Below, piece after piece: positions 56,126 through 64,000 of a DNA stretch of 64,000 nt (position 1 is the stretch's first letter; each line of letters starts with the position of its first letter). The translations under genes and the position numbers were made by a program. Source of the stretch: a virus; IMG/VR virus record IMGVR_UViG_3300046170_000287, positions 1 to 64,000 of that record; one strand, 5' to 3'. The notes below the pieces were generated by a model. It ran no database searches. It saw nothing but the letters and a program-made list of their open reading frames with translations, and was not told the origin of the DNA.

Positions 56126-58507
56126 TTACATAAAAGCGTTAACGTCTTGTTGTTGTTCAAAGTTTATTGGCAAGCCATCATTTTTTCTTTGACTTATCAT
56201 TTCACTCTGTTGCGTACCTTCCATTTTTATACGCTTATCTTTCCTGTCTTCTTTTGAATTTTCTTTTTGATTAACTTGTTGAACATCCATTTGTTTTAAT
56301 TGCATGTTAAACTGATGTTGCATTTGCATTTTTTGTTGATCAAGTTGTGCTTGAACTTGCATTTTTTGTATTTCCATTTGAGTCCTAGACTTTTCGTATT
56401 GAACCTTAGAACCACTAATTGCTTCTTGCTTTTGCACTTCAGCCATTGCTGTTTTTTCAGCAGTAGAAGCCTGCGCATCTGCTTGAGCTTGAATATTAGC
56501 TTGTTGATTTTTTTGATCTTTAATCATTTTTTGCTTGCGCTTAGATTTAAGCATTTGATTAGCAAGCTTTAAGTTTTTTATTTGTCTAAGATCTATGGCG
56601 TCATCTAAATCAATACCACCGTTTTGTAAAGCAGTTTGAATATTAGCTTCAAGTTTAGCTTCTTCTTCTTCATCTGGTTCTAGTTCTAAAAATATACCAA
56701 AATCGTGTAGATTTAAATCGCTTACTTGCTCTAATGTTTTTATATTAAATAAAGATATAGAGTTTTTTAATGACTCTGCTGTTAAAGGAAATTCTAAAGC
56801 ATCTGCTATTTTTAATGAAACATTTTCAGCTAGTCTTAGTGTAACATATAGGCTAGCTTGGTTAATATGTTTAGTTGCAGTATTAGAAGCGTTAGCAGCT
56901 AATTTTTGTAATCCAACTAATGTATTACGATCAGGTAGACTACCATCTCTAGCCTCATTAAGTCCTGTAACATCACGTATCATTTGTAGATAATACTGAT
57001 ATGTTTGTATTAAACTAGCTATCTTAGCATTACCACCGCTGCTTTGTAGTTCTTGTATTGGAACTTTACCAGAATTCAAGTCACCATCTTGAGTAAGAGA
57101 TCTACCAACAATACTACCAGTTTGAAAATACATATTTAAAGCTTCTGCTGGATTATAATTTGTACCATTGCCAAGATCAACTTCAGCCAAACCGTCCATG
57201 TCTAAATACACGCCATCTGGAACCATTCTAGATAAAACTTGTTGAAGTTTTAAATGAGTAAGTTGAATCATGTCTGCAAAACCTATACACTTACTTATTA
57301 TAGAGTCAATTCTACCTTTGTACATTCTAGGTGCACATATAGCGTAATTCATTTCTACTTTAGTAGTATCAGACATAGGTCTTGACATATTCTCTGCTAA
57401 TTCCCATTTAAGCATTGTATCTGTTCCTACTACTTTAGCACCGCTGTATAGAACTTCAATAGATCTTGAAACTCTTTCAAAGTTATCATTTTCAGGTGGA
57501 TTAAAAGTATCTGGTTTTTCAATAGCTTTTATTAAACCCTGGTCTGTTTGTTTAATTTTAAAAACTTGATTATGATATGTTTTATAGTCAAAATATAAAA
57601 CCTGAACAGTGTTAGCATCGTATCCACCCCATCCAGTTATATACTGTCTATTACCAGGCATTTGCTGTATACGCTCTAATTCTTCTTTAGATATATTAGG
57701 AAATTCTTTTTTTAGTTCTGGTATTGTTATTGATTTTATTTCACCTACATAGTATATATCTTCAAAATTAGGATCTTCTGTATATGAATAAACCATATAA
57801 GCTGGATCTACATAATCTAATGTAATACCGTTAGCTGTATTAAAATTTGTTTTAGCAGCAGCAATACCACACGTGACTAAATCCATGTTTAATCTTCTTC
57901 TTATTAGGTCGTATTTATTTTGCGCAAAAACAGTAGATATAGCTTCTTCTTCAGCTATTTCAATACTCTGCTTATAAGAAAGTTGCATATGTAATTCTAG
58001 CTCTTCGTCTGATTCTGGAACTAAACCATTGTCAGCACTTTGAAACATATCAACACCTAAAGTTTGTTTTAGGTTTTGTAAATATTCTTTAGATAGCATA
58101 TCTTCATACAATCTAGAAGCGTAATTTGTTCTTTTCTTTAAAGAAGCTGGGTCTTGAGCATATGCTTTTATTTCATAGGCTTTTTGAGATATACCGTTAA
58201 CTACTATGTCAACAAATTTAGAAAGTATAGGAACTGGTTTCCAGTCTAAATTTAAATAAGACAAATCACCATTAATAGATAATTCATCTTTATATTTTTG
58301 AACAGGTTGCTCTCCTCTAGCATATAATCTAAGAGTATTAAAATTATTCCAATTAGTTAAATACCTATTGCCATTAGTTCTACCAGATCTAAACCATTCA
58401 TATTCAATAGCCATAGCTACTTGACTTCCGTATTTAATGCTAGCTTTTTCTGCATCACTAACTACTTGGCTAGGAAAAGAACTATTTGAATTAGTATATA
58501 TATTCAT
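56126..58507 (-). CDS. Portal protein
   Basis: 793 aa. The N-terminal half has FNTLRLYARGEQPVQKYKDE then NLDWKPVPILSKFVDIVVNG, which I associate with portals of crAss-like and Cellulophaga podophages; the middle is mixed alpha/beta. The C-terminal 120 residues are a long Gln/Lys/Met-rich helix (QAQLDQQKMQMQHQFNMQLK), probably a barrel-like extension. It forms the dodecameric DNA entry ring. TerL is the next upstream gene (0 bp). Confidence 0.85.
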   Translation of the reverse strand: MNIYTNSNSSFPSQVVSDAEKASIKYGSQVAMAIEYEWFRSGRTNGNRYLTNWNNFNTLRLYARGEQPVQKYKDELSINGDLSYLNLDWKPVPILSKFVDIVVNGISQKAYEIKAYAQDPASLKKRTNYASRLYEDMLSKEYLQNLKQTLGVDMFQSADNGLVPESDEELELHMQLSYKQSIEIAEEEAISTVFAQNKYDLIRRRLNMDLVTCGIAAAKTNFNTANGITLDYVDPAYMVYSYTEDPNFEDIYYVGEIKSITIPELKKEFPNISKEELERIQQMPGNRQYITGWGGYDANTVQVLYFDYKTYHNQVFKIKQTDQGLIKAIEKPDTFNPPENDNFERVSRSIEVLYSGAKVVGTDTMLKWELAENMSRPMSDTTKVEMNYAICAPRMYKGRIDSIISKCIGFADMIQLTHLKLQQVLSRMVPDGVYLDMDGLAEVDLGNGTNYNPAEALNMYFQTGSIVGRSLTQDGDLNSGKVPIQELQSSGGNAKIASLIQTYQYYLQMIRDVTGLNEARDGSLPDRNTLVGLQKLAANASNTATKHINQASLYVTLRLAENVSLKIADALEFPLTAESLKNSISLFNIKTLEQVSDLNLHDFGIFLELEPDEEEEAKLEANIQTALQNGGIDLDDAIDLRQIKNLKLANQMLKSKRKQKMIKDQKNQQANIQAQADAQASTAEKTAMAEVQKQEAISGSKVQYEKSRTQMEIQKMQVQAQLDQQKMQMQHQFNMQLKQMDVQQVNQKENSKEDRKDKRIKMEGTQQSEMISQRKNDGLPINFEQQQDVNAFM

Positions 58508-60718
58508 TTAACTTATTATTTTTGATGTAGTTCCCCTGTTGTCGTATCTTTTAATACCTAAATTAACGGGTTCTATTATTCTTTTATTTACTGGTGAATA
58601 TCTATGTTTATTACAAGCCATAAGAGCAAGTCCAGAGCTAATAGAGGCATCGTGCTTTGTTCTATTATTTATATTAAATCTAGCCCAGTCTTCTAGTGTT
58701 TTTTGAAAATACATATCACCATAACCTGTTTCTTTTAAACCAACATAATTTTCTATATACGTTTCAATTGCAGAAGCATGAGCTTGTTTTATATCTTCAC
58801 TTGAGTTTGGTATACCACCTAATTCTCTTTCTGTTATAGATAATTTATTATACTTTCTATCTGGTCTATTCATTGAGAAACCTCTATAACCTCTTTTTTT
58901 AAAATAATATAATAGTCTTGGTTTGTTATTTTCAGCTAATATTGGCATACCATAAAAAACACAAGCCATTAATACATCTTCAAAAAATATTTCAGCTGTT
59001 TGTGGACGAGCTATATATTCTAAAAAGAAATGATTAGGAGGTACGTCTTCCATTGAAAATTTAGTAAGACCATGTAAAGATCCTTTAGAACCTCTTTTAT
59101 CTACTGTGCCTGATATATCATATGGGTCACATCCAAATGCGCCCATAAAGTCATTACCAGGATAGTTAGTGCTATTTTTTTTATAACGCCTGTTTTGTAG
59201 ATGCGATGGTGGAACCCAGCTTATTTTAAATCTACCATTTTTATTTGGAACAAATATAACATTAGTATCTTTTTCTGCGTTTTGCCATTGAAAACTCCCC
59301 TGTGTTATATTGATAGAATTTTTTAAATCTTCATTAAAATCTATTTGCTCATAAATCTTAGTTAGATTAAATAAAGATTCTTTTGATTCATCTCTAAATG
59401 CGTGCTTTTCAGTGCGCGGAAACTGTCTATAAAATTCATTTAAAGCATCTTGATCTTTTTTAAGACCGTCTACTTCATTATTCCAGTATTCTATTACACC
59501 TAAATCAATTGTTTCGCCTTGAGGTCCTTGCTTTGGTTTTTTTGGCGTATCGAAGACAGGTAATCCATAAGAATCAATGTATCCTTCGTAATTCCATTCC
59601 ATAGGTATAAACAAGCTATATAGTCCAGAGCGAGTTTGTCCATTTGCATTTCTTTGATTGACGTCTGAGTCATTATAAAGTTTTTTAAAATTATCACCGC
59701 CTTTATCTAATGAATTACTAGTCGAACCCATCATGCATTTACCTATAATCCTACTACCTAGTCTTAAGGTTGTTTTCGTAACCCTCCAGTTATTGAGGAT
59801 GTTCGTCGGACGTTCCCATTTGCCGCTTTCATCGTGGACGAGTAGCTTGAGTTTCTCACCGTCATACGAGTTGTCGCCCGTGTTTTTCCAGTCGATCGTA
59901 GTGTCGAGCCCGTCGAGTTCGCGTAGCGTTTGGTTTGTTTCAAGTTTCTTACGGGTGTATTTTGTGGCCGGGACTCTAAATGCAAGTTCGGTCTTGGGGC
60001 GATCCATACCGTCCTGGATGGGCTTAAAAAAGAACGGGTAGTTGACTGATATTGGTACCACTTTATCCGTGAACATCTTCTTCGCATCAGGTCCAGATTT
60101 CGATAGTATTCCATATCTAGAGTCAGAGGATATGGTTGCCAGGTTAACCACCTCGCCTGATGCCATAAATGAAAATCCAGATCTTCTGTTCTTAAGGTAG
60201 CACAGTCCATATGAACGTACATCGGCTTTGCAAGCCTCCCAAAAGATATAGAATAATCTATTTGATTCGCGAAAGTCCGGTTTACCAACGTCGATTTTGC
60301 TCCACTGCAAGTACATATAGTGAGTACCAGTAATATAAGTACCCACACCCTTATTATAGAACCAAAACCCTTCTTCTCTGCGAGTAAATTCATTATCGAT
60401 GTAATCATACCATTTTTCTTTAAAGTCCAGTGGATATTCTTCCCAGTCAAATACTGATTTTATTTTACTTAAAACTTTAGGATATTCAGTATATTCCCAT
60501 CTGTCTGTTTCAAATTTATGTACTTTTGTTTTTTCAGGTAAAGCTATTTTAAGGTTTTGTATTTCATATATATCACCTATTTTACCCGTTTTGCTTATAA
60601 CAATAATATCATGTTCTTTGTTATAGCCATATTCCCACTTATCATACCTATTCATTCGTTTAAGAACTTTAGGTTTTATGTGGTCTTTTAAAACTTTATA
60701 TAATGACTGTTTGTACAT
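58508..60718 (-). CDS. terL: Terminase large subunit
   Basis: 736 aa. ATPase: KNRRSGFSFMASG (Walker A variant, about residues 176-188) and KLKLLVHDESGKWE (Walker B, about 295-305). The nuclease domain has AFGCDPYDISGTVD and TKHDASISSGLALM, with the expected acidic residues. It packages DNA into the prohead. The 59760-60310 part (residues about 136-319) is far richer in G+C (33 of 60 bases at 59821-59880) than the nuclease half (16 of 60 at 58561-58620). Confidence 0.92.
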   Translation of the reverse strand: MYKQSLYKVLKDHIKPKVLKRMNRYDKWEYGYNKEHDIIVISKTGKIGDIYEIQNLKIALPEKTKVHKFETDRWEYTEYPKVLSKIKSVFDWEEYPLDFKEKWYDYIDNEFTRREEGFWFYNKGVGTYITGTHYMYLQWSKIDVGKPDFRESNRLFYIFWEACKADVRSYGLCYLKNRRSGFSFMASGEVVNLATISSDSRYGILSKSGPDAKKMFTDKVVPISVNYPFFFKPIQDGMDRPKTELAFRVPATKYTRKKLETNQTLRELDGLDTTIDWKNTGDNSYDGEKLKLLVHDESGKWERPTNILNNWRVTKTTLRLGSRIIGKCMMGSTSNSLDKGGDNFKKLYNDSDVNQRNANGQTRSGLYSLFIPMEWNYEGYIDSYGLPVFDTPKKPKQGPQGETIDLGVIEYWNNEVDGLKKDQDALNEFYRQFPRTEKHAFRDESKESLFNLTKIYEQIDFNEDLKNSINITQGSFQWQNAEKDTNVIFVPNKNGRFKISWVPPSHLQNRRYKKNSTNYPGNDFMGAFGCDPYDISGTVDKRGSKGSLHGLTKFSMEDVPPNHFFLEYIARPQTAEIFFEDVLMACVFYGMPILAENNKPRLLYYFKKRGYRGFSMNRPDRKYNKLSITERELGGIPNSSEDIKQAHASAIETYIENYVGLKETGYGDMYFQKTLEDWARFNINNRTKHDASISSGLALMACNKHRYSPVNKRIIEPVNLGIKRYDNRGTTSKIIS

Positions 60719-60993
60719 TAGCTAGATCTTCCTTCAGCAAAACCTTTAAAAGCTCTTTGTTCTTTAACTTCTTTTGGTTTATCATTTAATAGATTTTCTT
60801 CTTCTTCAATACGACTAAGTATTTCAAATGCATCAAATATAGCTAGTTTTTTAGTAGCCGCAGCATTTTTAAGTCTATCAGCTGATATATCATCATCTGA
60901 ATCAACAATAGCTTCTTTAGCCACCTTGATTAACTCCTCTACTGCTCGCTGCCCAGCTTGGATTATATTCTTTTTCGTCTCCTTGGTGTTCAT
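60718..60993 (-). CDS. Small terminase-like protein (91 aa)
   Basis: 91-aa helical protein: IIQAGQRAVEELIKVAKEA then ADRLKNAAATKKLAIFDAFE, acidic C-terminus. It directly precedes TerL (one shared base), the common place for TerS. No HTH is obvious. It overlaps the GroES-like gene by 77 bp. Confidence 0.55.
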   Translation of the reverse strand: MNTKETKKNIIQAGQRAVEELIKVAKEAIVDSDDDISADRLKNAAATKKLAIFDAFEILSRIEEEENLLNDKPKEVKEQRAFKGFAEGRSS

Positions 60994-61543
60994 ACTTAAT
61001 TACAATATCATTAGATTTCATACAATAAAGTCGTTTGTCTTCGACTAAAAACTCCCATTCACTGTTAGGAGTAAACCCTACAAGATCACCTGGGATTATA
61101 TTAAGCGCTTCTAAGGACTTATTACCGTATTTAAGTATACCAATAAGGCTAGCCTCTTTATCAAGCGTTAGATCTTGTTTGCTTTTTATAGGTGTTATAA
61201 AGCATCTATTATTTATAGTCTTCCAGTTTTTTTTATTTTTATATAAATATATTTGGTCAACTGCACAGAAATAGTAATTATCTTTAAAATAAGATCTGCT
61301 TTTTTTCTTTTCACCTCTCATATCATAAAACGTTCTAAAAACATTTTGATGTATGATTATTATAGCGCCTTTTTTTATAGGTGTTGAAAAGGCAGCTGGG
61401 GTTTCTACAACCCTAGCTAACCTATTTACAAACTTCCAGTTTTCAATTTTAGTATTTACAACTAATTTTTTATCACCTACGTTAACAGTATTGCTGTATT
61501 TATCGCCAACTGGTTCGACAATAAAATCGTATATACTTTTCAT
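60917..61543 (-). CDS. Two-barrel GroES-like protein (208 aa), putative second co-chaperonin
   Basis: MKSIYDFIVEPVGDKYSNTV then NRLARVVETPAAFSTPIKKG-AIIII resembles a GroES strand set with an extended mobile loop. The second half reads SLIGILKYGNKSLEALNIIP then GDLVGFTPNSEWEFLVEDKR-LYCMKSNDIVIKY, the GroES pattern GDxVxF...Y..M...DI. Two degenerate barrels in tandem would resemble gp31-like phage lids. It lies next to TerS/TerL, while the true groES is near 4 kb. Confidence is moderate since identity is low. Confidence 0.55.
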   Translation of the reverse strand: MKSIYDFIVEPVGDKYSNTVNVGDKKLVVNTKIENWKFVNRLARVVETPAAFSTPIKKGAIIIIHQNVFRTFYDMRGEKKKSRSYFKDNYYFCAVDQIYLYKNKKNWKTINNRCFITPIKSKQDLTLDKEASLIGILKYGNKSLEALNIIPGDLVGFTPNSEWEFLVEDKRLYCMKSNDIVIKYEHQGDEKEYNPSWAASSRGVNQGG

Positions 61544-61770
61544 TAATACTCTAAATCGTATTCAACAGATATAGCCATGTTAGAATTAAACTTCTTCCAC
61601 GGTAATACTTCGTCTTTTTTCTTTATATGAATATTATAAGATCCGTCAGAATTATTGAATAAAATATAAGCTATTTCGTGACCACCATATACTTGTTGAC
61701 CTACAGAATAGTGCATAGCGTCGTTTTTGTAATCAGAACCTATACTGATTTTTCTTATAACTGAATCCAC
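61543..61770 (-). CDS. Small protein (75 aa), unknown
   Basis: MDSVIRKISIGSDYKNDAMH then YSVGQQVYGGHEIAYILFNN, a small beta protein. Touches both neighbouring genes. I recall similar proteins near phage terminase genes; no function is known. Confidence 0.6.
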   Translation of the reverse strand: MDSVIRKISIGSDYKNDAMHYSVGQQVYGGHEIAYILFNNSDGSYNIHIKKKDEVLPWKKFNSNMAISVEYDLEY

Positions 61771-62015
61771 TACTTTTGTTCTTTTTCTACTTCAGAGTAT
61801 TCACCGGTTTTTAAATCAATATTTACACTACCGTATTTTTCTTCTAATTCCTTTTTTTGAATATCTATTTTCTCGTTAATTCCAGCTATTTTATGTAATT
61901 GAGAATGTTTTTGAGCTTCTAAAATACCAACGCTATTAATAACAGCGTCTAGGCTTTTTGTTAATTCAACTATATTTTCTAATTCTTTTTTAGTTATTTT
62001 TTTAGCTTTTGCCAT
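61770..62015 (-). CDS. Small coiled-coil protein (81 aa)
   Basis: MAKAKKITKKELENIVELTK then SLDAVINSVGILEAQKHSQL: an almost pure helix with heptads and an acidic tail. It may be a small structural or scaffold accessory protein. Start leader on the minus strand is AAATTAAATTAAATT, A/T-only. Confidence 0.6.
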   Translation of the reverse strand: MAKAKKITKKELENIVELTKSLDAVINSVGILEAQKHSQLHKIAGINEKIDIQKKELEEKYGSVNIDLKTGEYSEVEKEQK

Positions 62016-62045
62016 AATTTAATTTAATTTGATTGTTATTTATAA

Positions 62046-62070
62046 TTATATAGTCACTTATATATCACTT
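62046..62070 (-). promoter_or_regulatory. Double AAGTGA motif upstream of the terminase unit
   Basis: On the minus strand two copies lie in tandem: AAGTGATATATA and AAGTGACTATATAA, sharing one AT run. They are about 30 bp before the first gene of the packaging unit. This is the most persuasive instance of the proposed late motif. Confidence 0.4.
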
Positions 62071-62680
62071 ATTTACATACAATTATACCATCTCTAGTTG
62101 CGTTTGTGTCTGTGTTTGTAATATAATCTACAGCTAGTGGTAAAAATTGACCTGCTACAACTTGGCAAGACACTTCTTCATCAGATGTAGGTATTCCTCT
62201 TTCTAGTTTAAGAATTTGAAAAGTACAATCCGTTGATCCAGCTGGTCTTCCAGTTTCAACAACAGTTATAATATCACCTACGTTATATCCAGATCCACCA
62301 TTTATTATTTCCATTGATTGAACAGCACCTCCAGCATCAACAAATACCTGAACTGTTATACCAGAAGCATTGTTTGGATTTGAATCTGTTGTGGGGAAAG
62401 TTGTTCCAGCTGTATAATTTGTTCCAGCGGTTAATTGTTTAAAAACAACGCCTTCACCTTTTATACCTACTTTTAAAGAAGCTTTTGAAGTTCCAGCGGG
62501 TATAACCTTAATACCACCAGATACACCACAGTATAAAACAGAGCTATTTAAATACCTACCATATTTACCTGTTTGATTTTCAAAAGGCCAAGCTAATATA
62601 CCATCAGGCGTGCCAACATGAACGCTTTTACATTGAAATGCTTTACCGGCTACACCGGTGTCTATTGAAAATTTACTCAT
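62069..62680 (-). CDS. Beta-rich structural protein (203 aa)
   Basis: MSKFSIDTGVAGKAFQCKSV then PDGILAWPFENQTGKYGRYL and a motif IINGGSGYNVGDIITV, a turn sequence found in phage decoration and fibre proteins. Few charges, many Gly/Thr/Val. A decoration or spike protein is likely. It lies beyond the holin-like gene, in the late direction. Confidence 0.65.
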   Translation of the reverse strand: MSKFSIDTGVAGKAFQCKSVHVGTPDGILAWPFENQTGKYGRYLNSSVLYCGVSGGIKVIPAGTSKASLKVGIKGEGVVFKQLTAGTNYTAGTTFPTTDSNPNNASGITVQVFVDAGGAVQSMEIINGGSGYNVGDIITVVETGRPAGSTDCTFQILKLERGIPTSDEEVSCQVVAGQFLPLAVDYITNTDTNATRDGIIVCK

Positions 62681-62684
62681 TTTT

Positions 62685-63137
62685 TTATTTATTACTTATT
62701 GATTTAAACTTTTCTGCGCCTCGTGAGCCAAAATATGCTACATACACAGTTGTTGTTAATGTTTTTAATAGATTTATCCACTCTTGTTCAACAGTAAAAT
62801 CTATATAACCATGACTATCAACCCATATAAAAGATACAGTCATTATTGTTAAAAATATTAAACTCATTGGTCTAGTGTTTTTACTAAGCCAAGAGTCTGA
62901 ACTCATATCGCTTTCCCAGCGCTTCGATACTTCTTGGGCTTCAACTATATCTTGTTCTAATAGTTTTAAAGCCATTTCTTTATCAGGTGGTGGTAAAGTT
63001 TCATCTCTATCGATTAAGTTCTTTACAACACCTAATAAGCCTTTATCTGGCAGTACATCTGCTAGTGAATCTAATACTCCAGATTTACCAAGCAAAAACT
63101 GACCGACTTTAGTTTCTTTGAATTTTTTTTTAGGCAT
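62685..63137 (-). CDS. Holin-like protein with two TM helices (150 aa)
   Basis: RWESDMSSDSWLSKNTRPMS followed by LIFLTIMTVSFIWV, then INLLKTLTTTVYVAYFGSRG as second TM-like helix. The motif is like that of the GTA/phage 3TM-type holins (RWE-D..S-SWLSKN-RP). Net basic N-terminus. Two lysis-related proteins (this and 31313-31480) are encoded; which of them releases the endolysin is unknown. Confidence 0.7.
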   Translation of the reverse strand: MPKKKFKETKVGQFLLGKSGVLDSLADVLPDKGLLGVVKNLIDRDETLPPPDKEMALKLLEQDIVEAQEVSKRWESDMSSDSWLSKNTRPMSLIFLTIMTVSFIWVDSHGYIDFTVEQEWINLLKTLTTTVYVAYFGSRGAEKFKSISNK

Positions 63138-63138
63138 A

Positions 63139-63786
63139 TTAATTATTTACAATACCAAGAGCCTGCGCTTTTTCTTCATCAAATTGTTGTTGTGCCGCTA
63201 TTTGAGCTTCATAATCTTTCATTTGCTGATTATATCTAGGCATAGATAATCTTTTTCCTTCATTATCTTGAGCTACTTCAAGCTGCGTATATGCTTTTTG
63301 TACTGGCCTAACAAGAGTTTTTTGTTTGCCTGGTTCAAAATTTAAAATTTCTGGAATATTAACAACAGCCGTGCTTTCTCCAGGTGCTCTATTTAAACTA
63401 GGATCTACTGGGTTTGAAACTGAATAGTTTGCATCTCTACTTATAGTTCCTTGAATATATGTAGGCTGGTCTACCGCTCTAACTTTTTTAGTTCCTGGAT
63501 AATAATAACTTCCACCTGTTATAACTTTATTAGCATTCCACTGTGTTGGCTCAGTAAATGTAGTGTCGTTATATTGTAAATTTCTTAATTGTTCTGGTGT
63601 CATTGTTGAAATCTGTTGATTTCTATCAGCTTCATACGCGTCTACATCGTATTGAAAATCTGCTAAATTACTACCGTTTCTTGTAAATTTATTTGTGCTT
63701 GGATTTATATTAGTACGGTATTCGGCCTTTTGAAGGTTTGGACTAGAATTATACCCTGGTCTTCCTATTTTATGTTTTAGTTTCAT
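63139..63786 (-). CDS. Late protein (215 aa), unknown
   Basis: MKLKHKIGRPGYNSSPNLQK at the start, then Asn/Thr/Tyr/Pro-rich low-charge sequence and a Gln-rich helix (YEAQIAAQQQFDEEKAQALG) at the end. The SSP motif near the start is again of the late SP type. A tail or head accessory protein is likely. Confidence 0.55.
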   Translation of the reverse strand: MKLKHKIGRPGYNSSPNLQKAEYRTNINPSTNKFTRNGSNLADFQYDVDAYEADRNQQISTMTPEQLRNLQYNDTTFTEPTQWNANKVITGGSYYYPGTKKVRAVDQPTYIQGTISRDANYSVSNPVDPSLNRAPGESTAVVNIPEILNFEPGKQKTLVRPVQKAYTQLEVAQDNEGKRLSMPRYNQQMKDYEAQIAAQQQFDEEKAQALGIVNN

Positions 63787-63788
63787 AT

Positions 63789-63998
63789 TTATCTTTTATA
63801 ATATTCAGGGCATCCGCCGCCTTTACATGGAGTTATAAGATTTCTAATTCCTCGAAAAGAAATATTAGGTACAAATCTATTTAGATCTATATCGCGAACA
63901 AATCCAAGATCAGGTAATGGCAAATTTATATTTCCAATTCCAGATTTTCCACTACCTTGACCAGTCGTTATGCTTCCTAAAGTAGGTGGCGCTGCCAC
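63789..63998 (-). CDS. Late protein at the right edge (69 aa visible, possibly partial)
   Basis: Reads GTG-first (AAPPTLGSITTGQGSGKSGI) and ends ITPCKGGGCPEYYKR. The frame stays open to base 64000, so the true start may lie outside. The C-terminal CKGGGCP could bind metal or be a disulfide. Pro/Gly/Asn-rich; structural protein likely. Confidence 0.45.
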   Translation of the reverse strand: MAAPPTLGSITTGQGSGKSGIGNINLPLPDLGFVRDIDLNRFVPNISFRGIRNLITPCKGGGCPEYYKR

Positions 63999-64000
63999 TT

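Noticed and set aside
59733-60041. A 102-aa plus-strand frame opposite terL
   Set aside because: A mirror of the same GC island, without leader or domain.
59764-60450. A 228-aa open frame in another frame of the same strand within terL
   Set aside because: It overlaps fully with well-conserved TerL motifs; it arises because the GC-rich island lacks stop codons. The translation is Trp/Arg/Ser-rich and not protein-like.
1-64000. CRISPR array, insertion sequence, integrase or attachment site
   Set aside because: No spaced direct repeats, transposase-like or integrase-like genes, or terminal inverted repeats were seen. The phage shows no sign of lysogeny within the window.

Overview
This window reads as part of the genome of a tailed phage (or a close environmental relative) that infects a Bacteroidota host, probably a marine flavobacterium. 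The inference rests on the following: strong A+T richness; starts preceded by A/T-rich leaders instead of Shine-Dalgarno sequences; a Sec signal peptide ending in a NAQ-type site; a FISUMP-type (Fibrobacter succinogenes major paralogous) domain inside a tail protein; and a head module in which a terminase of about 736 residues and a portal of about 793 residues look, to my eye, like those of Cellulophaga podophages and crAss-like phages. The taxonomic placement is inference, not a database result.

Layout. Bases 1-12770 lie on the minus strand. Read from 12770 leftward they carry tail-fibre-type proteins (two of about 650 aa with repeats, plus a collagen-like one), a nucleotidyltransferase-fold protein, GroEL then GroES, and a run of small late proteins. 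Bases 12771-13110 form the only divergent gap and hold palindromes, a tandem 13-mer and the first copy of a repeated promoter-like element. Bases 13111-29660 are on the plus strand and look like the early/middle region. It starts with a dense array of tiny unknown genes, three RNA loci and five copies of a 38-nt element. Then come DNA ligase, an HTH protein plus a sigma-70 factor, an ERF annealing protein with a RecE-like nuclease, an SSB-like protein, a primase-helicase, a dCMP-hydroxymethylase-like enzyme, two MazG-type NTP pyrophosphohydrolases (one with a GIY-YIG-like N-terminus), an endonuclease, and class I ribonucleotide reductase in the order NrdB then NrdA. A strong bidirectional hairpin (29668-29695) closes this region against the converging minus-strand late region.

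Bases 29729-64000 are on the minus strand. Read leftward from the right edge they encode a holin-like protein, a beta-rich structural protein, a two-barrel GroES-like protein, a TerS candidate, TerL, portal, scaffold-like protein, major capsid protein, head-completion/ring-type proteins, a 1774-aa tail protein, internal virion proteins, a 3052-aa polyvalent virion protein, a second holin-like protein, an amidase endolysin and short proteins sharing an N-terminal tag. Divergent transcription from 12.8 kb with convergence at 29.7 kb would fit a circular map, but the window edges prevent proof. No DNA polymerase is present in the window.

How it fits together. The phage appears to bring its own sigma factor, a dNTP supply (RNR, pyrophosphohydrolases), possibly a modified cytosine, recombination/replication enzymes, and a folding system for its capsid. 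The least explained material is RNA. A 79-nt RNA carries a tmRNA-type tRNA-like domain, including the G3-U70 alanine identity pair, but shows no mRNA-like region. It lies directly downstream of a second structured RNA with a canonical T arm.
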